A stretch of 12,290 nt of DNA from JBBECJ01 sp041751795 (GTDB taxonomy: Bacteria; Chloroflexota; Chloroflexia; Thermomicrobiales; CFX8), in contig JBGSWU010000138.1 in assembly GCA_041751795.1 (NCBI GenBank), positions 1 through 12,290 of the forward strand, in the 5' to 3' direction. Position numbers and translations under genes: made by a program. Below are positions 1 through 6,897 of the stretch, in pieces; positions within the stretch are counted from its first letter, which is position 1; each line of letters starts with the position of its first letter. The notes beneath the pieces are model-generated. The model was not told the origin of the DNA, ran no database searches, and saw only the letters and a list, made by a program, of their open reading frames with translations.

Positions 1-1
1 C

Positions 2-1990
2 GATCTCGTGCTGGTTGGACAGACCGCATCGTTCACCGCCGCTGCGAATGGATTCCCTGCACCCACGGTTCAGTGGCAGATCAGTACGGATGGTGGAAAC
101 TCGTTCTCCGATATTCCAGGAGCAGAATCGACAACCTATAGCTTCACGGCGACCCGGGCTGACGATCAGCACCAGTTCCAGGCAGTCTTCACAAATGCCG
201 CGGGCAGTGACACGTCAGCAGCCGCGACGCTAACGGTTCGCGAAGCCCCGACGATCACGAGCGATAACTCAACGACCTTCGCGGTCGGTGAACTCGGGAG
301 TTTCACCGTTGTTACTGATGGCTTCCTTGCACCAACACTCAGCATGACCGGCACGCTGCCATCCGGTGTGACGTTCAACGCCGACACCGGAGTTCTTTCC
401 GGAACACCAGATGTCGGTTCCGGTGCTGCATACCCACTGACATTCACATCGGCAAACAGCGTCGATCCGGACGCAGTCCAGAACTTCACCTTGTACGTCA
501 ACGAAGCACCGGCAATCACCAATGAAGATGCGGTGACGTTCGAGGTCGGCGTGCTCGAAAGCTTCAGTTTTACCGCGACGGGTTATCCGAATCCTACGTT
601 CAGTACCGTCGACGCGCTGCCTGTCGGAGTCAGCCTCAGTTCGGATGGCACGTTGAGTGGGACACCCACCGAGCACGGTATCTTCACACTGACCGTGATG
701 GCGACGAACAGCATCGATCCGGACGCCACTCAGACATTCATACTGACGGTAAATGAAGCGCCGGTCATCACCAGCAACGCCGCGGTCACGTTTGAGACTG
801 GTTCCCCAGGAACCTTCACCGTCACTGCGACTGGCTACCCGGCTCCGACACTGAGCATGACAGGCACGCTGCCCAGTGGTTTGACGTTCGATGACAGCAC
901 GGGTGTGCTAAGTGGAACTCCGGACGACGGCACCGGCGGGACATACGCCCTGACGTTCACGGCAACCAACGGTGTGACGACCGATGACGTGCAATCGTTC
1001 ACGCTTACCATCAACGAAGCTCCGGAAATCACCAGCGACGACACCGCTCAGTTCATCCTCGGCGAATCCAATTCGTTCACCGTCACCGCTACAGGATTCC
1101 CCGACGTGACATTCAGTATCACCAATGGATCACTGCCATCCGGTGTTTCGCTGACCGCTCAGGGGACGCTGAGCGGAACCCCTGATGTAGGCACAGCCGG
1201 GACCTACCTGTTTAGCATCAATGCGACGAATGGCGTGAACCCGGACGCGATCCAGAGTTTCACGCTCACGGTTGTGCCACCAGAGGTCTTCGCACCAGAC
1301 GACATCATCGTTTCAAACGATCTCAATCAGGCCGGCGCAGTCGTGACCTACCCGGCACCAACGTCGGTCGGTAACGTCGGCACGATCACGTGCAGCCCGG
1401 CGTCGGGAAGCTTCTTCCCAATCGGGACGACAACGGTGTCATGTGATTCGACAAGCGGCCTCGGAGACACGTTCACGATTACCGTGAACGACACCCAGCC
1501 ACCAGCCATCACGGTACCGGCGAACATCAGCGTCTACAACTCACCGGGTCGGGCCGGAGCCGTCGTGAACTACCCGGCGCCGACGTATTCGGACAACGCG
1601 CCAGGGGTCACCGCTGCCTGCGCTCCGCTTTCGGGAATCTTCTTCCCGATTGGGACGACGACAGTGACGTGTACAGCGACTGACGCAGCAGGCAACTCGA
1701 CAAGCGCGTCATTCACGATAACCGTCATCCCAACAACCCAGTTCCTCCTGACGGATCTCCGATCGAATACTGTCAACCTCGTCACACACGCCGCCACGAG
1801 AACTGCACTGCTGGCGACACTCGACAAGATTCAGCGTTACCTGGACACGGGTAACAAAATGCTCGCATACATGACTGTGATGCAGTTCGTTATCCAGATC
1901 GACCGGTACGAGGACGCCAACCGGATCACCCTGGCGACTGCGAACCAGTTAGCGATCAAGGCGCAGGCATTGAGTCGATCCATTCTCTAG
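2..1990 (+). CDS. Multi-domain Ig-like / HYR repeat surface protein, 3' part (5' end outside window)
   Basis: The frame is open to the left edge, so the true start lies outside the window; about 662 residues are visible. Counting from the first full codon, there is an Ig-like module (about 1-80), then four tandem modules of about 85 residues (starting near 81, 168, 252 and 339). Each opens with EAPxIT and carries the LPSGVxxxxxTGxLSGTP signature of putative-Ig (He_PIG) cadherin-like repeats. Two HYR modules follow (about 426-497 and 498-580), each with the FFPIGTTTVxC core and a Cys pair. The last ~80 residues are a predicted helical domain (DLRSNTVN...LDKIQRYLDTGNKM...), similar in style to small FIMAH-like C-terminal helical domains. 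No LPXTG motif or C-terminal membrane helix is visible. Such proteins are usually exported and act in adhesion or as spacers holding catalytic domains; no catalytic domain is visible here. A strong hairpin terminator follows. Confidence 0.9.
   Translation, partial: DLVLVGQTASFTAAANGFPAPTVQWQISTDGGNSFSDIPGAESTTYSFTATRADDQHQFQAVFTNAAGSDTSAAATLTVREAPTITSDNSTTFAVGELGSFTVVTDGFLAPTLSMTGTLPSGVTFNADTGVLSGTPDVGSGAAYPLTFTSANSVDPDAVQNFTLYVNEAPAITNEDAVTFEVGVLESFSFTATGYPNPTFSTVDALPVGVSLSSDGTLSGTPTEHGIFTLTVMATNSIDPDATQTFILTVNEAPVITSNAAVTFETGSPGTFTVTATGYPAPTLSMTGTLPSGLTFDDSTGVLSGTPDDGTGGTYALTFTATNGVTTDDVQSFTLTINEAPEITSDDTAQFILGESNSFTVTATGFPDVTFSITNGSLPSGVSLTAQGTLSGTPDVGTAGTYLFSINATNGVNPDAIQSFTLTVVPPEVFAPDDIIVSNDLNQAGAVVTYPAPTSVGNVGTITCSPASGSFFPIGTTTVSCDSTSGLGDTFTITVNDTQPPAITVPANISVYNSPGRAGAVVNYPAPTYSDNAPGVTAACAPLSGIFFPIGTTTVTCTATDAAGNSTSASFTITVIPTTQFLLTDLRSNTVNLVTHAATRTALLATLDKIQRYLDTGNKMLAYMTVMQFVIQIDRYEDANRITLATANQLAIKAQALSRSIL
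242..1276 (+). repeat. Four tandem ~255-bp repeats encoding putative-Ig (He_PIG-like) modules
   Basis: Units begin near 242, 503, 755 and 1016, each with a codon run for Glu-Ala-Pro. Each ends in a motif of the form FTLxVN or FTLTV. The units are diverged at DNA level but clearly related at protein level. Units 1 and 3 share the segment LSMTGTLPSG with short stretches of near-identical DNA, so they may be closer to each other than to units 2 and 4. Confidence 0.8.
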
Positions 1991-2046
1991 CGGCAATTTC
2001 GGGTGCAGTGGTCGCAGCACCCACCGATCAATTCAGCCTGGATACC

Positions 2047-2080
2047 CATCGAGCCTGGCCCAAATGGGCCAGGCTCGATG
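2047..2080 (+). terminator. Strong hairpin after the Ig/HYR gene
   Basis: A perfect 16-bp inverted repeat (arms 2047-2062 and 2065-2080, core GCCTGGCCCA/TGGGCCAGGC) is separated by only two bases. It lies 57 bases after the stop codon and is followed by taattcattt, a weak T-rich tail. It fits an intrinsic terminator, and being symmetric it could act on both strands. Confidence 0.75.
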
Positions 2081-2136
2081 TAATTCATTTGTGACGCCAA
2101 TGGGTGGGTAACGCTTGCACCAGGCTGTAGGATCAC

Positions 2137-2216
2137 CGGGCGCGAGAAGGATTGTGGGATTCGAATCGCGCAAGCGGGCGACTGGACCCGCAGATTGGAT
2201 GATGTTCCGGCGCCCG
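2137..2216 (+). promoter_or_regulatory. Potentially structured 5' leader of the first CAP gene
   Basis: Between the upstream terminator and the CAP start there are about 175 bases. CGGGCGC (2137-2143) can pair with GCGCCCG (2210-2216), enclosing a GCGGG/CCCGC hairpin (2174-2178 with 2187-2191) and a palindrome GATTCGAATC (2158-2167). CGGGCG at 2175-2180 could alternatively pair with the same CGCCCG at 2211-2216, so the helices are mutually exclusive. It matches no riboswitch family I recognise. GC-rich sequence can give such pairings by chance. Confidence 0.25.
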
Positions 2217-2255
2217 TTTGGCGTCGGTTGTGGGATACATCGGGGAGAAACCATT

Positions 2256-2831
2256 ATGACCCTGACATCGACACGCAGCCGCTTTGGCTCGTCACTGCTT
2301 GCGCTGTTGCTGGCACTGACGCTGATGCTGTCGTTCAACGTGACGGCCTCTGCTCAATCGAGCTATCCGAACAAGACGTCTGATGCGACGTGCCTCAACA
2401 CCCAGGAAAAGCAGTTCCTGACGCTCATCAACAACTACCGAGCGTCAAAGGGACTGTCGGCACTCAAGGCCAGTAAGTCGCTCAACATCGCCTCGTACAC
2501 ACACAGCAAGGACATGGCAACGCGGAAGTACTTCGCGCACGACACGAAGACCCCGCTGCCGGCCGGGCAGTCAGGAGCGAAGTTCTACAACCGAATGTCT
2601 GACGCAGGTTACACCTACAACACGTCGAAGGCCGAGAACATCGCTGCAGGCCAGTCGACGGCTCAGGCTGTCTTCAATGCCTGGAAGGGCTCCAGCGGCC
2701 ACAACGCCAACATGCTGAGCACGAAGTACACAGTCATCGGCATCGGCCTGGCGACTGTGTCCGGCAGCCCATACACGAACTACTGGACGACCGATTTCGG
2801 CGGCTATGCCGATGCCGGTTCGACCTGCTAA
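2256..2831 (+). CDS. Secreted CAP-domain (SCP/PR-1/YkwD-like) protein, compact form
   Basis: 191 residues. I chose the ATG at 2256 because GGGGAG (2242-2247) lies just upstream and because it opens a clean signal peptide (basic start, LLALLLALTLML core, probable cleavage after VTASA near residue 33). Longer in-frame starts would put charged leader sequence before it. The CAP domain fills about 46-191. Conserved CAP pocket residues are in place: His83 (THS), His95 (YFAHDT), Glu127 (AENIA) and His149 (GHNANML), then the YWTTDFG strand. Cys46 and Cys191 bracket the domain and may form a disulfide. Exported CAP proteins in bacteria are mostly of unknown biochemical role; some family members bind lipids or metals, and YkwD-like forms are linked to the envelope. 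It is the simplest of four tandem CAP paralogs and ends in its own strong terminator. Confidence 0.93.
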   Translation: MTLTSTRSRFGSSLLALLLALTLMLSFNVTASAQSSYPNKTSDATCLNTQEKQFLTLINNYRASKGLSALKASKSLNIASYTHSKDMATRKYFAHDTKTPLPAGQSGAKFYNRMSDAGYTYNTSKAENIAAGQSTAQAVFNAWKGSSGHNANMLSTKYTVIGIGLATVSGSPYTNYWTTDFGGYADAGSTC

Positions 2832-2850
2832 TCATCGTCAATCACCATGA

Positions 2851-2887
2851 CGAATGCGCCGTTCCGATAGGCGGAACGGCGCATTCG
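2851..2887 (+). terminator. Strong hairpin after the first CAP gene
   Basis: Perfect 16-bp stem (arms 2851-2866 and 2872-2887, core GCGCCGTTCCG) with a 5-base loop, starting 20 bases after the stop and followed by tttgtcattt. Good intrinsic terminator; it separates the first CAP gene from the second. Confidence 0.8.
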
Positions 2888-2943
2888 TTTGTCATTTACC
2901 AGTACATGGATGGTTCCAGATTCATTCGCACGTGGTTGATTGT

Positions 2944-2972
2944 TTGCCTCACGCGTGTGAGATCAGTAGACT
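2944..2972 (+). promoter_or_regulatory. Candidate sigma-70-type promoter for the second CAP gene
   Basis: TTGCCT (2944-2949) and TAGACT (2967-2972) are separated by 17 bases and sit about 70 bases before the GTG start, just after the preceding terminator. The spacer overlaps an inverted repeat CTCAC-GCGT-GTGAG (2948-2961), which could be an operator. The match to consensus is only moderate. Confidence 0.35.
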
Positions 2973-3042
2973 CTGGCATCCCCCGCTGCTGCTTTCGTCG
3001 ATTGGTGACCCAGGGGATCGTCTTGCGGAAGGAACGAATATC

Positions 3043-4626
3043 GTGCAGTTTCGCCTGGCTCGCCGGTTGATCGGAAGTATCGCCGCTGGTCTGATCGCAC
3101 TGCAGTTCATATCGCTGATCTCTACAGGACTGCCATTAGGGGGGCAATCAAGCGCACTGGCAGTCGCACCAGGACATCCGGCCATCGAGCGCACCTGGGC
3201 ACGAACCGACAAACCCGTCGCCGACCACGACGTCGTCCGCACCTGGATGTGGGGGCCCGAGGCCAACACCGACATCGTCTGGGAACCCTACGCCGAATCG
3301 CCCGGCGGCATGCGCCAGGTCCAGTATTTCGATAAGTCCCGCATGGAAATCACCCAGCCCGACGACGACCAGCAGGATCTCTGGTACGTCACCAATGGTC
3401 TGCTCGTCACCGAACTGGTCAGTGGCACCATTCAGGTCGGAAGCGACACCTTTGTCCCCAGCCAGCCAGCCCAGGTCAACGTCGCCGGTGATCCGGAAGA
3501 CTCGACCGGGCCGACCTATGCGACCTTCGGTCCACTGCGTGGTCTGCCTGCCCAGCCTGACGGCGCATTCATCGCCCAGCGGCTGCATCGTGACGGATCG
3601 ATCACGATCGATCCGCTGCTGGCACGCTACGGCGTGACGGCGGGACTCCGCGTCACCGAACCGGGGCTCGATCATCAAGTGGCGTCGGTCTTCGTCGACT
3701 TCATGCGTTCGACTGGGATCGTATCGGTCGACGGTCAACTCGTTACTGACCGGTTGTTCGCGACCGATTTCTACGCAACCGGCTACCCGATTGCTGAACC
3801 GTACTGGGCCAATGTCCTCTTGAAGGGCGTTATCCAGGATGTGCTGATCCAGTGTTTCGAGCGTCGCTGCCTGACGTACACCCCGAGCAACGATCCCGGA
3901 TGGGAAGTTGAAGCCGGCAATGTTGGACAACACTACGCGACATGGCGGATGAGTCAGCCAACGCTGCCAACGCCAGTGACAACGGCGACGACGATGGCGA
4001 CCGCGACAACGCCAGCCACGACTGTCCCGGGCGAGACACCGACCAGCACGGCAACGGCAACGGCGACCACTACGCCGACCAACACCGTTTCTGCGACGGC
4101 GACGCCGACGAACACCGCCGTGGCAACCAACACGCCAGCCAACACGCCAACGCCGACGACACCGCAGGGCGGCGGAAACGAAGCTGGTTGTCTGAATGCG
4201 ACCGAAGCCGCGTTCCTCGCCCTGATCAACGAGCACCGTGCCGACCATGGCCGCCAACCGCTCACTGTGTCACGCAAGCTCAACATCGCGGCCTACAACC
4301 ACAGTCTCGACATGGGGCAGCGCAGATACTTCGGTCATGACACACCACAGCCATATCCAGCCGGACAGACCGGGCCACGACCGAGCGACCGGATGGACGC
4401 TGCCGGATACTCCGGCTATTCGACGTGGGCTGAAAACATTGCCGGAGGTCAGTCGACGGCCCAGGCCGTGTTTAACGGCTGGTTCGCGTCGTCACAACAC
4501 AACATCAACATGCTGAAGAGCACCGTCACCCAGATCGGGATCGGTTTTGTCAGCGTGCCGGGAAGTCCGTACACCTACTACTGGACGACGGATTTCGGCA
4601 ACGGCAACGATGGATCTGGCTGCTAG
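3043..4626 (+). CDS. Secreted protein: Chloroflexota-type N-terminal domain + Thr-Pro linker + CAP domain
   Basis: 527 residues. The GTG at 3043 is preferred: GGAAGGA (3027-3033) lies 9 bases upstream, and the protein then opens with a signal peptide (basic RLARRLIG, hydrophobic core, probable cleavage after SSALA, before VAPG) that aligns with the next two paralogs. Residues about 46-305 form a domain shared with those paralogs (RTWMWGPEA, EPYAESP, VQYFDKSRMEI, WYVTNGLLV, CFERRCLTYTP, GNVGQHY), of a type I associate with Chloroflexota secreted proteins but with no function I can name. About 305-382 is a Thr/Pro/Ala-rich linker, and 383-527 is the CAP domain with His420, His432, Glu464 and His486 present and Cys383/Cys527 at its ends. 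It is probably cell-surface or extracellular. The upstream gene's terminator suggests its own promoter. Confidence 0.93.
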   Translation: MQFRLARRLIGSIAAGLIALQFISLISTGLPLGGQSSALAVAPGHPAIERTWARTDKPVADHDVVRTWMWGPEANTDIVWEPYAESPGGMRQVQYFDKSRMEITQPDDDQQDLWYVTNGLLVTELVSGTIQVGSDTFVPSQPAQVNVAGDPEDSTGPTYATFGPLRGLPAQPDGAFIAQRLHRDGSITIDPLLARYGVTAGLRVTEPGLDHQVASVFVDFMRSTGIVSVDGQLVTDRLFATDFYATGYPIAEPYWANVLLKGVIQDVLIQCFERRCLTYTPSNDPGWEVEAGNVGQHYATWRMSQPTLPTPVTTATTMATATTPATTVPGETPTSTATATATTTPTNTVSATATPTNTAVATNTPANTPTPTTPQGGGNEAGCLNATEAAFLALINEHRADHGRQPLTVSRKLNIAAYNHSLDMGQRRYFGHDTPQPYPAGQTGPRPSDRMDAAGYSGYSTWAENIAGGQSTAQAVFNGWFASSQHNINMLKSTVTQIGIGFVSVPGSPYTYYWTTDFGNGNDGSGC

Positions 4627-4867
4627 GATCTGAGCACTCCATCCCTCGAACCCACATCGACGCACATCGGCTGCGGATACTCCCAATCGCGTTCACCAGA
4701 CGTGATTAGGAGTTCCGTCGCCATGAAACAGGACGGTTGGGTACCGGGTTGGTACTCGTCACCTATGGCACGGCCACATACCGGCCACTATGCTGGACAT
4801 CATTCGCTTCGAATCACACTTGAGTTGAAGCACTTTCGCAATAGTTCTTGTTCCAATGGGGGTATCA

Positions 4868-6691
4868 ATGACCTGGTTCGGTACTCGGCGCATTCTCGCA
4901 GCTTGTGCGAGCGCGCTGATCGTCTTTCAATTCCTGTCCCTGGGTGTCTCGGGATTGTCGTTCGGGCAGGGATCAACTGCTCTCGCCGTCGCTCCGGGTA
5001 ATTCAGCGTTCGATCGAACCTGGGAGCGAACCGATCAGCCTGTCACCAATGGACAGGCGGCCCGGACCTGGATGTGGGGACCAGAGGCCAACTCCGGTTT
5101 AACTCAGGAGCCGTACGCCGAATCCCCAAACGGAATGCGTATCGTTCAGTATTTCGATAAGTCGCGGATGGAGATTACCCACCCAGAGGCTTTCGATGAT
5201 GGCCTCTGGTATGTCACCAACGGCCTGCTCGTCAACGAACTGGTCAGCGGCAGCATGCAGGTGGGAGACGGTGCGTTCGTAGATTACGCGCCAGCCAACA
5301 TCAACGTTGCCGGTGACGTCGACGATACGACTGGGCCAACCTATGCGACGTTCGGCCCACTGCGGTCACTGCCAGCACTGGGCGATGGCGCGCCGATCAC
5401 ACAGCGCCTCGGCCGAGATGGCACGATCACGAACGATCCGTCGCTCGCACAATATGGTGTAACGGCGGCGCTTCGTGTCACCGAAACGGCTCTCGACCAT
5501 CAGGTGGCCTCCGTCTTCGTTGACTTCATGCGCTCGACAGGCACCGTCTCCATCGATGGCCAGATGATGACCGATCGACTCTTCGCGAATGACTTCTACG
5601 CAACCGGTCTACCGATTGCAGAAGCCTACTGGGCCACCGTGAAGGTCGACGGATCGCCACGCGATGTCCTGATGCAGTGCTTCCAGCGACGCTGCCTGAC
5701 CTACACGCCGGGTAACGATCCCAACTGGCGGGTCGAGGCTGGCAACGTCGGACAGCACTACTACGGCTGGCGAACGACCGTCACGGGCGTCGTGCCGTCG
5801 ACACCTATCGCGACGGCCACCACCGCAGCGACAGCGACTGCGACGAGCACGCTGGCCCCAGGCCAGACGCCGACGAACACCCCGACGGCCACAAACACAC
5901 CGCGCCCAACGAACACGGCTCCGGCTGGCTCAACGCCGACAAACACGGCAGCCGCCACCAACACTCCTGTTGCAACGGCAACACCGACGCAATCGACTGG
6001 CTCGGTGGCGACGAGCACACCGCGCGCAACCAGCACCCCGACCAGCACCCCAACGAACACACCGACACCCGCGGCGACGAACACGCCACAACCGACCAAC
6101 ACGCCGAAACCGACCAACACCCCGACAAACACCCCGTCTGCAACCAATACGCCGCAGCCAACCAACACTCCGCAGCCAACCAACACTCCGCAGCCGACGA
6201 ATACGCCGACTGCCACCAACACACCGTCGTCCGGTGGCGGCACCCAGGCAGCGTGCCTGAACTCGACTGAATCGGCCTTCCTGTCCCTGATCAATCAGTA
6301 TCGACAGGACAACGGCCTGCAGCCGCTCACCGCATCACGCAAACTGAACATCGCGTCGTACAACCACAGCCTCGACATGGGGCAGCGCAACTACTTCGCG
6401 CACGACACGCCGAGTCCGTACCCGGCAGGGCAAACGGGACCGAAGTTCACCGATCGAATGCGCCTCGCCGGATACCCGAGCTACACGCGAGCCGGCGAGA
6501 ACATCGCCGCAGGCCAGTCGACGGCACAGGCGGTCTTCAACGCCTGGAAGGGTTCGAGCGGCCACAACGCCAATATGCTCAATGCGAACTTCACGCAGAT
6601 CGGAATCGGATATGTGACTGTTTCCGGTAGCAAGTACACCCATTACTGGACGACGGATTTTGCCAACGGCAGCGATGGGGCCGGCTGCTAG
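4868..6691 (+). CDS. Secreted protein: Chloroflexota-type N-terminal domain + long Thr-Pro linker + CAP domain
   Basis: 607 residues. ATG 4868 is preferred over the in-frame ATG at 4856 because GGGGG (4858-4862) is correctly spaced only for the former. The signal peptide is similar to that of the preceding paralog (FGTRRILAACASALIVFQFL, probable cleavage after STALA, before VAPG). The shared N-terminal domain spans about 46-302, with the CFQRRC version of the conserved Cys pair. The linker, about 160 residues (303-462), is twice as long as in the preceding gene and contains tandem TNTPQP units. The CAP domain covers 463-607 with His500, His512, Glu544 and His566 in place and Cys463/Cys607 at the ends. 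Its CAP second half is nearly identical to that of the compact CAP protein (2256-2831), while its first half resembles the neighbour at 3043-4626. Role unknown; probably displayed at the surface on an extended stalk. Confidence 0.93.
   Translation: MTWFGTRRILAACASALIVFQFLSLGVSGLSFGQGSTALAVAPGNSAFDRTWERTDQPVTNGQAARTWMWGPEANSGLTQEPYAESPNGMRIVQYFDKSRMEITHPEAFDDGLWYVTNGLLVNELVSGSMQVGDGAFVDYAPANINVAGDVDDTTGPTYATFGPLRSLPALGDGAPITQRLGRDGTITNDPSLAQYGVTAALRVTETALDHQVASVFVDFMRSTGTVSIDGQMMTDRLFANDFYATGLPIAEAYWATVKVDGSPRDVLMQCFQRRCLTYTPGNDPNWRVEAGNVGQHYYGWRTTVTGVVPSTPIATATTAATATATSTLAPGQTPTNTPTATNTPRPTNTAPAGSTPTNTAAATNTPVATATPTQSTGSVATSTPRATSTPTSTPTNTPTPAATNTPQPTNTPKPTNTPTNTPSATNTPQPTNTPQPTNTPQPTNTPTATNTPSSGGGTQAACLNSTESAFLSLINQYRQDNGLQPLTASRKLNIASYNHSLDMGQRNYFAHDTPSPYPAGQTGPKFTDRMRLAGYPSYTRAGENIAAGQSTAQAVFNAWKGSSGHNANMLNANFTQIGIGYVTVSGSKYTHYWTTDFANGSDGAGC
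5774..6253 (+). repeat. Thr-Pro-rich linker coding repeats, with tandem 18-bp units
   Basis: About 480 bases encode Thr/Pro/Asn/Ala-rich sequence. Within it, 18-bp units coding for the PQPTNT register occur in tandem: 6152-6169 and 6170-6187 are identical (CCGCAGCCAACCAACACT) and 6188-6205 is a diverged third copy. Such repeats are prone to slippage, so the linker length may vary between strains. The composition also produces long spurious open frames on the opposite strand. Confidence 0.85.
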
Positions 6692-6726
6692 ACGTCGATC
6701 CAAACACCATTCCTGCACATCCAAAT

Positions 6727-6762
6727 TGAGAATGGCGTCAGCAATCGCTGGCGCCATTCTCA
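6727..6762 (+). terminator. Hairpin after the third CAP gene
   Basis: A 16-bp stem (arms 6727-6742 and 6747-6762, one G-U pair) with loop AATC, starting 36 bases after the stop codon. The tail is only weakly T-rich (gttccattg). Probable intrinsic terminator. Confidence 0.65.
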
Positions 6763-6825
6763 GTTCCATTGAAGGACATTCAACCCCAAGTACACGTCAC
6801 ATCAAGGAATGCCTCAACAACCCTC

Positions 6826-6854
6826 TTGCGCCGTACAGCGATGCATTGCACAAT
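6826..6854 (+). promoter_or_regulatory. Candidate promoter for the fourth CAP gene
   Basis: TTGCGC (6826-6831) and CACAAT (6849-6854) are spaced by 17 bases and lie about 44 bases before the GTG start, downstream of the previous gene's hairpin. The hexamers match consensus only in part. Confidence 0.3.
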
Positions 6855-6888
6855 GGCGTAACTTGCGAATCGGGGAGTATGACTCACT

Positions 6889-6894
6889 GGAGGG
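6889..6894 (+). promoter_or_regulatory. Ribosome binding site with unusually short spacing
   Basis: GGAGGG lies only 3 bases before the GTG at 6898. An in-frame stop (6880-6882) bounds the frame upstream and no better start precedes the signal peptide, so this GTG is the most likely start. The short spacing may mean weak translation. Confidence 0.5.
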
Positions 6895-6897
6895 TAT

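Noticed and set aside
2115..2255. Longer N-terminal extension of the first CAP gene
   Set aside because: The extension has no ribosome site and would place about 47 charged residues ahead of a clear signal peptide that has its own GGGGAG-ATG at 2256.
2137..2255. Known riboswitch (c-di-AMP ydaO, GEMM or cobalamin type) before the CAP gene
   Set aside because: The conserved core sequences of those families that I know are not present; only generic GC-rich pairings are seen.
2854..3042. N-terminal extension of the second CAP gene
   Set aside because: The extended frame begins inside the terminator hairpin of the previous gene, and the paralogs align only from the GTG at 3043.
6152..6205. Tandem 18-bp repeats considered as a CRISPR-like or regulatory array
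   Set aside because: The units are contiguous without spacers and stay in frame with the Thr-Pro linker, so they are coding repeats.
5761..6294. Long open frame on the minus strand rich in Val-Gly repeats (GVFVGVLVG type)
   Set aside because: It is the antisense image of the Thr-Pro linker codons (ACN-CCN) and has no ribosome site or conserved domain; similar shadows occur at 3954-4286 and 7962-8411.
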